From positions 1 through 8,803 of the forward strand of contig JALWTJ010000068.1 of the NCBI GenBank assembly GCA_027082895.1: a stretch of DNA of 8,803 nucleotides, read 5' to 3'. The stretch is from Hyphomicrobiales bacterium (lineage in GTDB: Bacteria; Pseudomonadota; Alphaproteobacteria; Rhizobiales; Devosiaceae). Position numbers and translations under genes: made by a program. Within the stretch, counting starts at the first letter, position 1. Each line of letters begins with the position of its first letter. The notes beneath the pieces were generated by a model. The model ran no database searches. It was given only the letters and a program-made list of their open reading frames with translations, and was not told the DNA's origin. This document shows, piece by piece, positions 1-6,025 of this stretch.

Positions 1-115
1 CCCGGTCCAGATGACGGCGGGAGCCATGACGGACCAGATCATCCAGCATTTTTTCGGGCACGTCTTCGAACAGGGCGGAGGCGCGCAGGATTTCGATGTC
101 GCTTTTTTCGAGCAT
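1..115 (-). CDS. Crp/Fnr-family transcriptional regulator, N-terminal fragment
   Basis: The first 38 codons of a leftward gene that runs off the window edge. The translation begins MLEKSDIEILRASALFEDVP and continues with EKMLDDLVRHGSRRHLDR. This is the usual opening of Crp/Fnr regulators: a short helix, the 'hxxSxLFxxxP' signature, then a helix leading into the cyclic-nucleotide-binding-like beta-barrel. The fragment has no N-terminal cysteine cluster, so it looks more like the DNR/NnrR or Crp branches than the [4Fe-4S] Fnr branch, although too little is visible to decide. The start is the ATG whose complement ends at 115; only a weak GGAA lies before it. It is divergent from a small-membrane-protein operon whose promoter carries an Fnr/DNR-like box, so this protein is a natural candidate to bind there (inference). 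Confidence 0.75.
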   Translation of the reverse strand, partial: MLEKSDIEILRASALFEDVPEKMLDDLVRHGSRRHLDR

Positions 116-201
116 GAATGTTCCGGTCTGCCAGGGGTGGGGGACGTTGGTGTGGCCTCCCGTGTCCCGAATATGGTTCCGGGCCAAGTTTGCTGGTTTT
201 C

Positions 202-242
202 TTAACATTAGTCAAAGCAAAGGGAGGAATTGTTTTTACAAT
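202..242 (+). promoter_or_regulatory. Putative class II Crp/Fnr-type promoter
   Basis: TTAAC-ATTA-GTCAA at 202-215 matches the Fnr/DNR box layout TTGA(T/C)-N4-(A/G)TCAA with a single mismatch in the left arm. A good -10 hexamer, TACAAT, lies at 237-242 and predicts a start near 249-250. The box would then be centred about 41 bp upstream, the classical position for activation by Fnr-type proteins, which replace the -35 contact. The gene driven would be the small exported protein starting at 276. The box, hexamer and spacing are visible in the sequence; use of the promoter and identity of the regulator are inferred. Confidence 0.55.
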
Positions 243-249
243 TCCTTCC
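222..249. repeat. Perfect 9-bp inverted repeat over the -10 region
   Basis: AGGAATTGT (225-233), a TTTT spacer and ACAATTCCT (238-246) form a perfect dyad. It extends to 12 pairs (222-249) with one G-T wobble. The right arm contains the predicted -10 hexamer TACAAT, so the dyad spans roughly -28 to -1 of the putative promoter. This placement suits an operator for a second, repressing protein. If transcription began further upstream it could instead be an RNA hairpin. No T-run follows it on either strand, so it is not an intrinsic terminator. Confidence 0.6.
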
Positions 250-275
250 GGTTCTCATGTTCCGGAGATGGTGTG

Positions 276-521
276 ATGCAGTTGTGCGGGAAATTTTTCA
301 GGCGGTCTGGTCTTGTTGCTGTTTCGGCTCTGTCGGGCGTGCTTGCCTCCGGCCTGCCGGTGGCGGGGCAGGAAAATGATCCGGCAGCCCCGGTGCGCAA
401 TGCGATCCTGAATGCACAGGATCATGGGGTGGATACGGCGACCATGTGGCTGGCAGCAGCAGCGGTGGCACTGATGGTGGCGCTGTTCATGGTGCACTGG
501 TCCGTGTTCCGCAAGTCCTGA
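276..521 (+). CDS. Small exported single-pass membrane protein, unknown function
   Basis: An 81-residue protein I do not recognise. Residues 1-31 look like a signal peptide or signal anchor (positive MQLCGKFFRR, then a hydrophobic core ending near PVAGQ). A short polar stretch follows (about 32-55, rich in D, N and Q). A second hydrophobic helix (about 56-74, TMWLAAAAVALMVALFMVHW) comes next, and the tail is short and basic (VFRKS). The start ATG at 276 has GGAG at 264-267 with an 8-nt spacer; a longer open frame reaching back to 96 lacks a ribosome site and crosses the promoter. Its stop codon shares a base with the start of the next gene, so the two are translationally coupled and probably form one complex or pathway. 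The Fnr-like box upstream suggests control by oxygen or nitrogen oxides (inference). Confidence 0.7.
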   Translation: MQLCGKFFRRSGLVAVSALSGVLASGLPVAGQENDPAAPVRNAILNAQDHGVDTATMWLAAAAVALMVALFMVHWSVFRKS

Positions 522-790
522 TGGATCCGTCTTCCCGGACGGAAGCAGCCCGTGCCGCGCCGGAATCGCGGCGCTGGTCACCGCGAAAGATCGCGCTGGC
601 CCTTTATCCGCTGGCGGTGGGGGCGGCGGCGGTCAACATCTTCTTTTTCGGGCTGCTGGCGCAGCATATGGGTTTTTCGGCCTTTGATCCGTTCTGGGCC
701 ATCGGGGCCGGTTTCGTGCTGGGGGTTCCCTTTGCCCTCGTGGCGGGCCACTGGTTCCGGGCCCGGATCGACGAGGCGGAAGCCGATTGA
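521..790 (+). CDS. Small two-helix inner-membrane protein, possibly NnrT-like
   Basis: An 89-residue protein. A basic, proline- and serine-rich cytoplasmic N-terminus (1-22) is followed by two hydrophobic helices: about 24-47 (IALALYPLAVGAAAVNIFFF) and about 55-76 (FDPFWAIGAGFVLGVPFALV). The tail is charged (RARIDEAEAD). The start codon overlaps the previous stop (TGATG), showing translational coupling. The pattern ALYPLAVGAAAVN, then FxFGL, then GxVLGxPxA resembles small membrane proteins of the NnrT type found near denitrification regulators in alphaproteobacteria. I make that comparison from memory and hold it weakly. The neighbouring Crp/Fnr regulator and Fnr-like box are consistent with such a role but do not prove it. 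Confidence 0.7.
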   Translation: MDPSSRTEAARAAPESRRWSPRKIALALYPLAVGAAAVNIFFFGLLAQHMGFSAFDPFWAIGAGFVLGVPFALVAGHWFRARIDEAEAD

Positions 791-822
791 GCGGCTTTTG
801 CAGCGGGAACGCTCTTTACCGG

Positions 823-1926
823 TCAGGGGTGCGGCCGGAAGCGGCCCCTGTAGGCGGTGGGGGAGGTGCCGGTATGGCGGCGGAAGGCGGTGCGGAAGGT
901 TTCCGGTGACCGATAGCCGCAGCAGGCGGCGATCTGGTCCAATCCGGCAGAGGAGTTTTCCAGCAGTTCGCGGGCGCGCCGGATGCGTTCGGCGGCCAGC
1001 CATGACAGGGGGGAGAGGCCCATGGCGTCGTGAAAACGGCGCTGGAAGGTGCGCGGGCTCATGTTGGCGCTGGCGGCAAAATCCTTCAGGGCAATGGGGT
1101 GATCAAGTCTTTTGCGCGCCCATTGCAGGGCATTGGCGATGGTCTTTCCCGGATGTTCGGCTACCGGACTGTCGACATACTGGGCCTGTCCACCGTCCCG
1201 GAACGGGGACATGACCAGCCGCCGGGCAACCTTGTTGGCCACGGCAGTGCCGAAATCCTTGCGGATCAGGTGCAGGCAGGCATCGATTCCCGCGGCGCTG
1301 CCGGCGGAGGTGATGACGGGGCCATCCTCCACATAGAGCACATCGCCGGACCACCGGATTTCGGGATATCTGGCGTGAAGGTGGGGCAGATATTTCCAGT
1401 GGGTGGTCGCCTTTCTCCCATTGAGAAGACCGGCGGCGGCCAGCACGAAGGCGCCCGAGCAGATGGACAGGAAGCGGGCACCATTGGCCGCGGCCCGGTT
1501 CAGAGCGTTCAGAAGGGCAGAGGGAGGGGGGCTGTCCGGATCCCGCCAGCCGGGAATGACGATGGTGCGGGCATCGTGCAGTTCTTCCAGCCCGGCGTCG
1601 ACCATTATCCGGATGTTTCCGGCGGCGCGCATGGGGCCGGTCCGTGCGGCCACGGCCACGAACCGGTACCAGGGGAAGTCGAATTCGGGGCGGGGCAGGC
1701 CGAACAGTTCCACGGCAATGCCGAACTCGAAGGTGCACAGGTCGTCATAGGTCAGGACGGCAACGGTTCCGGGGTTCGTATGGGCAGCAGGCGAAGGGCC
1801 CTCCTGCCCTGAAATTTCCCCATGGCTGGCGATGGGAAAGGAATCGAGGCTGGCGCTGGCCGATTTGCCGGCAGACATGTCGGCGGATGTGCGAGGCGGG
1901 GCAGGGGGCGTATATGCGGGCGTCAT
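823..1926 (-). CDS. ftrA: FtrA/GlxA-family AraC-type transcriptional regulator
   Basis: A 367-residue regulator with two domains. Residues about 53-235 form a DJ-1/PfpI-like (class I amidotransferase-like) domain: VAVLTYDDLCTFEFGIAVEL at 55-74, IPGW at 124-127, and the nucleophile-elbow segment SICSGAFVLAAAGLL with Cys156, followed by ATTHW and a TSAGSAAGID stretch. Residues about 265-362 form an AraC-type double helix-turn-helix (MSPRTFQRRF at 289-298; GYRSPETFRTAFRRHTGTSP at 337-356). The core agrees closely with the FtrA subgroup, whose ligand is unknown. The first 50 residues are unconserved and rich in P, S and A, and the start at 1926 lacks a clear Shine-Dalgarno, so a later start (Met17 or a non-ATG codon) is possible. 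It is divergent from the NTF2-like gene and is likely to control it and itself. Confidence 0.88.
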   Translation of the reverse strand: MTPAYTPPAPPRTSADMSAGKSASASLDSFPIASHGEISGQEGPSPAAHTNPGTVAVLTYDDLCTFEFGIAVELFGLPRPEFDFPWYRFVAVAARTGPMRAAGNIRIMVDAGLEELHDARTIVIPGWRDPDSPPPSALLNALNRAAANGARFLSICSGAFVLAAAGLLNGRKATTHWKYLPHLHARYPEIRWSGDVLYVEDGPVITSAGSAAGIDACLHLIRKDFGTAVANKVARRLVMSPFRDGGQAQYVDSPVAEHPGKTIANALQWARKRLDHPIALKDFAASANMSPRTFQRRFHDAMGLSPLSWLAAERIRRARELLENSSAGLDQIAACCGYRSPETFRTAFRRHTGTSPTAYRGRFRPHP

Positions 1927-1952
1927 TGTCGTAAATTCACCGTTCTTTGTCG
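1926..1952. promoter_or_regulatory. Direct repeat between divergent genes, possible AraC-type operator
   Basis: TTGTCG occurs at 1926-1931 and again at 1947-1952, same strand and 21 bp apart, which is two helical turns. AraC-family dimers often bind direct repeats at this spacing. The sites lie between ftrA and the NTF2-like gene, and the first abuts the ftrA start codon, as expected for autorepression. Only six bases are shared, so chance is a real possibility. Confidence 0.3.
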
Positions 1953-2031
1953 ATTACGCCACTTCTTATCCGGTTGCCGGTGCCGTTATCAATGGGGTGC
2001 AAGCCTGAAAACACGGATGAACGGAGTTGAA

Positions 2032-2445
2032 ATGACCGATCAGACAAATACGAATCTGAACAAGGAGCGGGAGCTTCTGGACATGATATCCTGCTATCTG
2101 GATGCCATCTATCATTGTGACGTGGAAAAGCTGGACCGGGTGTTTCACCCCTCTTCCAGCCTGTTTGATGCGGATGAAGGCAAGCTGTTCGTGGATCCGA
2201 TTGCCAGTTTCCGTGCGGATGTGGGCAGTCGCCCGTCCCCGGCCGGTATCCGGCAGAAACGGGTGGAGGAGATTATCCTGATTGACTGGCTGTCCGATCT
2301 CAGCGCGGTGGTAAAATTGCGTTTGCAGGCCCATGATAACGTGTTCGTGGACCATTTGTGCTTTGTGCGGGGGGAGGACGGGTTCCGGATTGTTGCCAAG
2401 ATCTGGCATCTGGAATCAAAGGCCGACATCGTCATGCTGGACTGA
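2032..2445 (+). CDS. NTF2-like (putative lumazine-binding type) protein
   Basis: A 137-residue cytoplasmic protein with no signal peptide. It shows the NTF2-like cone fold pattern of the putative lumazine-binding (Lumazine_bd_2) group: an N-terminal helix with CYLDAIYHCDVEKLDRVFHP (21-40), a strand pair around SSLFDADEGKLF, a Pro/Arg-rich loop SRPSPAG (66-72), then strands VEEIILIDWL, AVVKLRL, FVDHLCFVRGEDGFRIVAKI and W125. Members are often small enzymes or binding proteins of unknown substrate; the name does not mean lumazine is bound. The start at 2032 is chosen because GGAG lies at 2023-2026; an in-frame ATG at 2017 lacks such a site. It is divergent from ftrA, which suggests it is the regulated target. 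Its 3' end converges on the four-cysteine gene with 49 bases between. Confidence 0.75.
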   Translation: MTDQTNTNLNKERELLDMISCYLDAIYHCDVEKLDRVFHPSSSLFDADEGKLFVDPIASFRADVGSRPSPAGIRQKRVEEIILIDWLSDLSAVVKLRLQAHDNVFVDHLCFVRGEDGFRIVAKIWHLESKADIVMLD

Positions 2446-2494
2446 CCCGGCCCTGAGCCCTGATCTGATGTGCTGTGACCCCTTTTGTCCGGAG

Positions 2495-2878
2495 CTATCT
2501 GGCCCAGGTGCAATTGTCGAATTCGACAAAGTCAACCAGCACCCGGGGTGTTCCGGTCCGGGCCAGACGGGTGCAGCCTTCATAGGCGTTTTCATCGGCA
2601 AAAACCGAAATGGTGCCCTTCTGGCCGGGCATGTCCCCGTCAAGGCACAGCTGCTGCTGATCGGACAGGGTTGTGGAAATGCGCTTGCCGCTGGCAAGCC
2701 GGGCGACGAAGAACAGCTCATCTCCGCTGCGGTTGACCACGCAGAGCGCGGTGGCGGTGCTTCCGGATTCCTGTGCCATGGCACGGCTTGATACAGCAAG
2801 TTTCGGCATGGCGAAAAACGCCATGCCGGTCAGTGCGGCACCGATTGCAATTTCAGGGAAAAGCCGGTGCGTTTTCAT
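2495..2878 (-). CDS. Exported four-cysteine protein, unknown function
   Basis: A 127-residue protein I do not recognise. Residues 1-36 read as a signal peptide (MKTHR, hydrophobic core around AIGAALTGMAFFAM, cleavage near SRAMAQ). The mature part of about 90 residues has four cysteines, C46, C78, C102 and C123, enough for two disulfides in the periplasm. It also has alternating beta-strand patterns (ALCVVNRSGDELFFVARL; KGTISVFAD; RVLVDFVEFDNCTW), so a small all-beta domain is likely. There is no CXXCH or obvious metal site. It begins 19 bases after the cytochrome c stop with no strong ribosome site of its own, so co-transcription and coupling with the cytochrome are likely, and it may assist or bind that electron carrier (inference). 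A longer open frame reaching to 3280 is antisense overlap and not used. Confidence 0.75.
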   Translation of the reverse strand: MKTHRLFPEIAIGAALTGMAFFAMPKLAVSSRAMAQESGSTATALCVVNRSGDELFFVARLASGKRISTTLSDQQQLCLDGDMPGQKGTISVFADENAYEGCTRLARTGTPRVLVDFVEFDNCTWAR

Positions 2879-2897
2879 TGTAGCTGCCGGATGGTGG

Positions 2898-3317
2898 CTA
2901 CTGGAGGGTTGCCAGATAGGCGGCAACATCCATGCGCTGCTGTTCGTCGCGCAGCTTGAACGGCATCTTGGCGCGGGCGTGGTCGTCATTGAGGAAGGCA
3001 CGCAGGAAAGCGCGGGGGTCCGCAAGGTATTCCGCGAGATTTTCCTCGTTCCAGACCAGTCCGGCTTCACCGGCTGCCACCATGTCCTTGCCATAGCGGA
3101 ACCCGGGGAAGGTGCCGGCCTGGCGTCCGACGACACCCTGCAGGACGGGGCCGGTCGCATTCTTTGCGTTGTCGCCGATCTTGTGGCAACCGGCACATTT
3201 CCTGAAAATGTTTTCACCGGCGCTGGCGTCCCCGGCGGCACTGGCCGGGGCGGCAAACATGGCAATGGAGGTGCACACAAGTGCGGCGGTGAAGATTTTC
3301 CTCAACTGGAAATTCAT
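2898..3317 (-). CDS. Class I c-type cytochrome (cytochrome c2/c550-like)
   Basis: A 139-residue periplasmic electron carrier. Signal peptide 1-28 (MNFQLRKIFTAALVCTSIAM, cleavage after ASA). The haem-binding motif CAGCH is at 41-45 and the axial methionine is probably Met118 in AKMPF. Between them is the conserved GPVLQGVVGRQAGTFPGF segment, and the protein ends with the C-terminal helix YLATL. Length and order match mitochondrial-type cytochromes c2/c550. The start at 3317 has AGGAA with a 7-nt spacer; an in-frame ATG at 3335 lies upstream of that site and is less likely. It is co-directional with the four-cysteine gene and divergent from the cytochrome P460 gene across 228 bases, so it is a plausible electron acceptor for that enzyme. 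Confidence 0.93.
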   Translation of the reverse strand: MNFQLRKIFTAALVCTSIAMFAAPASAAGDASAGENIFRKCAGCHKIGDNAKNATGPVLQGVVGRQAGTFPGFRYGKDMVAAGEAGLVWNEENLAEYLADPRAFLRAFLNDDHARAKMPFKLRDEQQRMDVAAYLATLQ

Positions 3318-3359
3318 CGAACGGTTCCTTTTCATTTTCAGATGGACGTGTGTGAAGGC

Positions 3360-3393
3360 GAGCGGGTTTCCCGATATGGGGGAAGCTCTTTTT
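3360..3393 (+). other. Imperfect hairpin followed by a T-run in the divergent intergenic region
   Basis: GAGC (3360-3363) pairs with GCTC (3385-3388), and TTCCC (3368-3372) with GGGAA (3380-3384), leaving a GGGT bulge. TTTTT follows at 3389-3393. On the + strand this resembles a weak intrinsic terminator lying before the P460 gene; on the other strand it would fall within the cytochrome c 5' leader. It could block transcription entering the P460 gene from antisense reads, or it could be chance. Confidence 0.3.
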
Positions 3394-3408
3394 CGTCTGT
3401 CAGGGTTG

Positions 3409-3437
3409 AGTATGGCAAGATTTTTGCGCCCTGACAA
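3409..3437 (-). promoter_or_regulatory. Candidate sigma70-type promoter for the cytochrome c gene
   Basis: Read leftward, TTGTCA (complement of 3432-3437, 5 of 6 to consensus) is followed after exactly 17 bases by CATACT (complement of 3409-3414, 4 of 6). The predicted start is near 3402, giving a leader of about 85 bases to the ATG at 3317. The elements and spacing are visible; activity is not shown. No equally good promoter was seen for the P460 gene. A perfect 10-bp palindrome GCACATGTGC at 3446-3455 lies just upstream and could be a shared control site. Confidence 0.45.
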
Positions 3438-3545
3438 TTCAACTTGCACATGTGCGCGGTCACCCGAATGTGAACAGGCGTGTGTGGATTTTATCCGCGT
3501 GAGGCCGCTTGATCGGGGTGTTGGAATCTCAGTTGAGGAAAAAAA

Positions 3546-4109
3546 ATGAGTTTGAAAGCAAACATTGTAAAACTGGTTGCTGCTGCAGCGATCGTCGGCT
3601 TCGGAATTACCAGCGTTGCCGCGCAGTCGGACATGCCTCCGTTCGGCAGTCCCCATGACGTGGACTATGCGGCGGATCTGTGGAAGGCGATGGAAAATCT
3701 CAATCTGGCGGGACCGGATGCCATTCGTGCGCTCCCCTACGAGGGAACGGAACCCCACGGGTTCGTGCTGGAAACCTTTTATGCCAAGGCAACCATCAAC
3801 GGGCACACCGGTGATCTGGTGGTGAAGCGCAACTATGGTCCCGAAGGGGTCAGCGTTGACGAGGTGATGGCCAATGCGTCGGCCCATCTGGGTGCGATCA
3901 CGGTCATGTTCAAGCGTGAAGCCGGCTATGACGATGAGGATGGCAACTGGTTCTATGCCAAGTTCCTGCCCGACGGCTCCCTTGATCGCAATGGCAAGGA
4001 CATGGCGCTGGCCGGGCGCGTGGCCAAGGGCGCAAGCCAGGGCTGCATTGCCTGCCATTCGGCGGCACCGGGAGATGATTTCCTTTATACCACCGATCAC
4101 ATCAAGTAA
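3546..4109 (+). CDS. Cytochrome P460-family haem protein
   Basis: A 187-residue exported c-type haem protein. Signal peptide 1-27 (hydrophobic LVAAAAIVGFGITSVAAQ). The haem motif CIACH is near the C-terminus (167-171), which is characteristic of the P460/c'-beta family rather than class I cytochromes. The body carries GDLVVKRNYG (89-98), AITVMFKREAGYDDEDGNWF (117-136) and AKFLPDGS, matching the P460 pattern of a strand ending in VK, then VMxKxxxxY, then G-W. Cytochromes P460 oxidise hydroxylamine using a lysine-haem cross-link, whereas the related c'-beta proteins bind NO and lack it. Lys94, in the GDLVVK strand, is my best candidate for the cross-link, judged from memory of the family. The start has GAGGA at 3535-3539. 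The gene is monocistronic, ending in an intrinsic terminator, and divergent from a cytochrome c. Confidence 0.85.
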   Translation: MSLKANIVKLVAAAAIVGFGITSVAAQSDMPPFGSPHDVDYAADLWKAMENLNLAGPDAIRALPYEGTEPHGFVLETFYAKATINGHTGDLVVKRNYGPEGVSVDEVMANASAHLGAITVMFKREAGYDDEDGNWFYAKFLPDGSLDRNGKDMALAGRVAKGASQGCIACHSAAPGDDFLYTTDHIK

Positions 4110-4141
4110 CCGAGACGTCGGTTTCATGGAAAAGACATCGG

Positions 4142-4173
4142 ATGCCGGGGAACGGGTTTCCCCGGCATTTTTT
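4142..4173 (+). terminator. Strong intrinsic terminator after the P460 gene
   Basis: A perfect 11-bp stem, ATGCCGGGGAA (4142-4152) with TTCCCCGGCAT (4158-4168), a five-base loop CGGGT and a six-T run (4168-4173). It lies 32 bases after the P460 stop. The left flank has no matching A-run, so it works in one direction and isolates P460 from the hydrolase-OsmC gene downstream. Confidence 0.93.
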
Positions 4174-4315
4174 CTGGCCGCATTCCTTGCCGGTCCGGCA
4201 TATTGCACGTTGATGTTTTTTGCGCGTTGCGAGTGGTAGGAAGTCCGGCTTCTGATAGACAGAAACAGGGAAAAGCCGTTCGGGCGTTCTTTCATGAAGG
4301 ATAAAGGAGACAGGC

Positions 4316-5545
4316 ATGGGAAAGGAAAGTTCACGTTTCCGTTTTGCGGGGGCCAACGGTCAGGAACTGGCGGCGCGGCTTGATCTGCCGGCCGGGTCGG
4401 TGCGTGCCCATGCCCTGTTCGCCCATTGTTTTACCTGTACCAAGGATATCTATGCGGCCAACCGGATCGCGGAATGTCTGAACCGGCGCGGGATCGGGGT
4501 TCTCCGGTTCGATTTCACCGGGCTGGGGGCCAGTGAAGGCGAGTTCGCAAACACGAATTTTTCGTCCAATATCGCTGATCTGGTTGCGGCGGCCGATCAT
4601 ATGCGGGACATGTCGATTGTACCGGAAATACTGGTGGGGCACTCCCTTGGCGGGGCGGCTGTACTGGCAGCGGCACACCGGGTGCCTGAATGCAAGGCCG
4701 TGGCGACCATCGGTGCCCCGGCGGATCCGGCCCATGTGGCCCATATCTTCAAGGATTCGCTTGAAACGATTCGGGAAAAGGGAGAGGCCGAGGTTCTGCT
4801 TGCGGGGCGGCCTTTCCGTATTCAGAAGCAGTTTCTGGATGACGTTGAGGGGCACCGGCTGGGGGACCTGATCCGTACGCTCAACCGGGCCCTGCTGGTG
4901 CTGCATGCGCCGCTGGATCAGACGGTGGGCATCGACAATGCCAGCGAAATTTTCCGGGCGGCCCGGCATCCGAAGAGTTTCGTATCCCTGGACAAGGCGG
5001 ACCATCTGCTGTCCCGCAAGGCGGACGCCCATTATGCGGCCGAGATGATCGCTGTGTGGGCCGAGCGCTATCTGGAGGATGTTCCGGCGCCCCGGGCGGT
5101 TCCGCAGGCCATCGAGGGCACGGTTGCGGTGGCGGAAACGGGAACCGGAAAATTCGTCAATCAGGTGGTGACGGGCAGCGGGCACATGCTGACAGGGGAT
5201 GAACCGGAAAGCGTCGGGGGAAACGGGCTGGGTCCGACGCCTTACGACCTGCTGCTGGCGGCCCTTGGCACATGTAAATCCATGACCATGCGCATGTATG
5301 CCGAGCGCAAGGGATACAAGCTGGAGCGGGCCGAGGTGCGGCTTTCCCATGACAAGGTGCATGCAAAGGATTGTGAAGAGTGCGAAACGCCCACGGGAAA
5401 GGTGGATGTCATTACCACCGATATTTCGCTTTCGGGGGATCTGAGTGAAGAGGAACGGCAAAAGATCTTCGAAATCGCCGAACGCTGTCCCGTGCACCGC
5501 ACCATAACCAGCGAAGTCATCATCACGGCCCGGCTGAAAGACTGA
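4316..5545 (+). CDS. Fused alpha/beta hydrolase and OsmC-family protein
   Basis: A 409-residue cytoplasmic fusion. Residues about 10-255 are an alpha/beta hydrolase: oxyanion region FAHCFTCTKD (35-44), RFDFTGLGASEG (64-75), nucleophile elbow GHSLGG (108-113) with Ser110, probable acid Asp201 in HAPLDQTV, and His230 in DKADHLL. Residues about 265-408 are an OsmC/Ohr domain with the two redox cysteines Cys320 (ALGTCKSMTM) and Cys391 (ERCPVHRTI). OsmC proteins reduce organic hydroperoxides through such a cysteine pair. This bifunctional arrangement is known in proteobacteria, and the length is normal for it. The hydrolase may release or process an acyl substrate that the OsmC half reduces (inference). 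The start has AGGAG at 4305-4309. It stands alone between a terminator and the convergent merR. Confidence 0.92.
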   Translation: MGKESSRFRFAGANGQELAARLDLPAGSVRAHALFAHCFTCTKDIYAANRIAECLNRRGIGVLRFDFTGLGASEGEFANTNFSSNIADLVAAADHMRDMSIVPEILVGHSLGGAAVLAAAHRVPECKAVATIGAPADPAHVAHIFKDSLETIREKGEAEVLLAGRPFRIQKQFLDDVEGHRLGDLIRTLNRALLVLHAPLDQTVGIDNASEIFRAARHPKSFVSLDKADHLLSRKADAHYAAEMIAVWAERYLEDVPAPRAVPQAIEGTVAVAETGTGKFVNQVVTGSGHMLTGDEPESVGGNGLGPTPYDLLLAALGTCKSMTMRMYAERKGYKLERAEVRLSHDKVHAKDCEECETPTGKVDVITTDISLSGDLSEEERQKIFEIAERCPVHRTITSEVIITARLKD

Positions 5546-5576
5546 CCCTTCGTCATTGTGTGTCTTTGTGCGCCGG

Positions 5577-5984
5577 TCAGGGAGCAGGCCTTCCCGCAAG
5601 GGCGTCGATCATTGCGCATTCGGGAATGTCCCTGCCCGTGCATTGGGAAATGGTGCGGGACAGGGATGTCTCGATCTTTTTCAGGTCGTCGATCCTGCTA
5701 CGGATGTCTTCCAGGTGTGTTTGGGCCAATGTGCGCACGTCGGCGCAGGAGGGGGCGCCGCCATCCACCAGCTTGAGCAGGCTGCGTACCTCATCCAGGG
5801 AAAAACCCAGTTCACGCGCCCGCAAGACGAATGTCAGCCGGTTCAGGTGGCTCTGGTCATAGCGCCGGTAACCGTTGGGTGTGCGCGGCGGGGCGGGAAT
5901 GATGCCAATTTTTTCGTAATAGCGAATGGTTTCCAGATTGCACCCGGTGGCCCGGGAGATGTCGATGCGTCGCAGTCCCTTCAT
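5577..5984 (-). CDS. merR: MerR-family metal-sensing regulator (mercury-type cysteines)
   Basis: A 135-residue MerR-type activator. The winged helix-turn-helix is at about 6-72: IDISRATGCNLETIRYYEKI, then GYRRYDQSHLNRLTFVLRAR and LGFSLDEVRSLLKL. A dimerisation helix follows at about 82-112, then a C-terminal metal loop. The cysteines are C80, C115 and C123. The C80-C115 spacing of 35 equals that of Hg(II)-sensing MerR (C82-C117), and the last loop has seven residues between cysteines where Tn501/Tn21 MerR has eight. An extra cysteine, C15, sits in the HTH. It is divergent from merT-merP across a promoter of MerR type, which supports its role as their activator. The start has GAGAAG just upstream. 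Mercury is the likeliest ligand, but another thiophilic metal cannot be excluded. Confidence 0.85.
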   Translation of the reverse strand: MKGLRRIDISRATGCNLETIRYYEKIGIIPAPPRTPNGYRRYDQSHLNRLTFVLRARELGFSLDEVRSLLKLVDGGAPSCADVRTLAQTHLEDIRSRIDDLKKIETSLSRTISQCTGRDIPECAMIDALAGRPAP

Positions 5985-6025
5985 TTTCTTCTCTTTTCCC
6001 TTTGTGCCGGTGGTGCGGGGGGTGT

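Noticed and set aside
791..822. Terminator between the small-membrane-protein operon and ftrA
   Set aside because: The 32-base convergent gap has no convincing stem with a T-run.
1030..1812. A 260-codon rightward open frame
   Set aside because: Antisense to ftrA; Gly-rich composition and no recognisable domain.
3432..3443. TGAC...TCAA as an Fnr box before the P460 gene
   Set aside because: The half-sites are three bases apart instead of the required five, so it does not fit an Fnr/DNR site.
2898..4334. A 478-codon leftward open frame including the cytochrome c
   Set aside because: Only its last 139 codons are a recognisable protein. The rest is antisense to the P460 gene and crosses the divergent promoter region; the real start with a ribosome site is 3317.
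4331..5599. A 422-codon leftward open frame
   Set aside because: It is wholly antisense to the hydrolase-OsmC gene, shows no family motifs and is Arg/His/Pro-rich, as expected for a GC-rich shadow frame.
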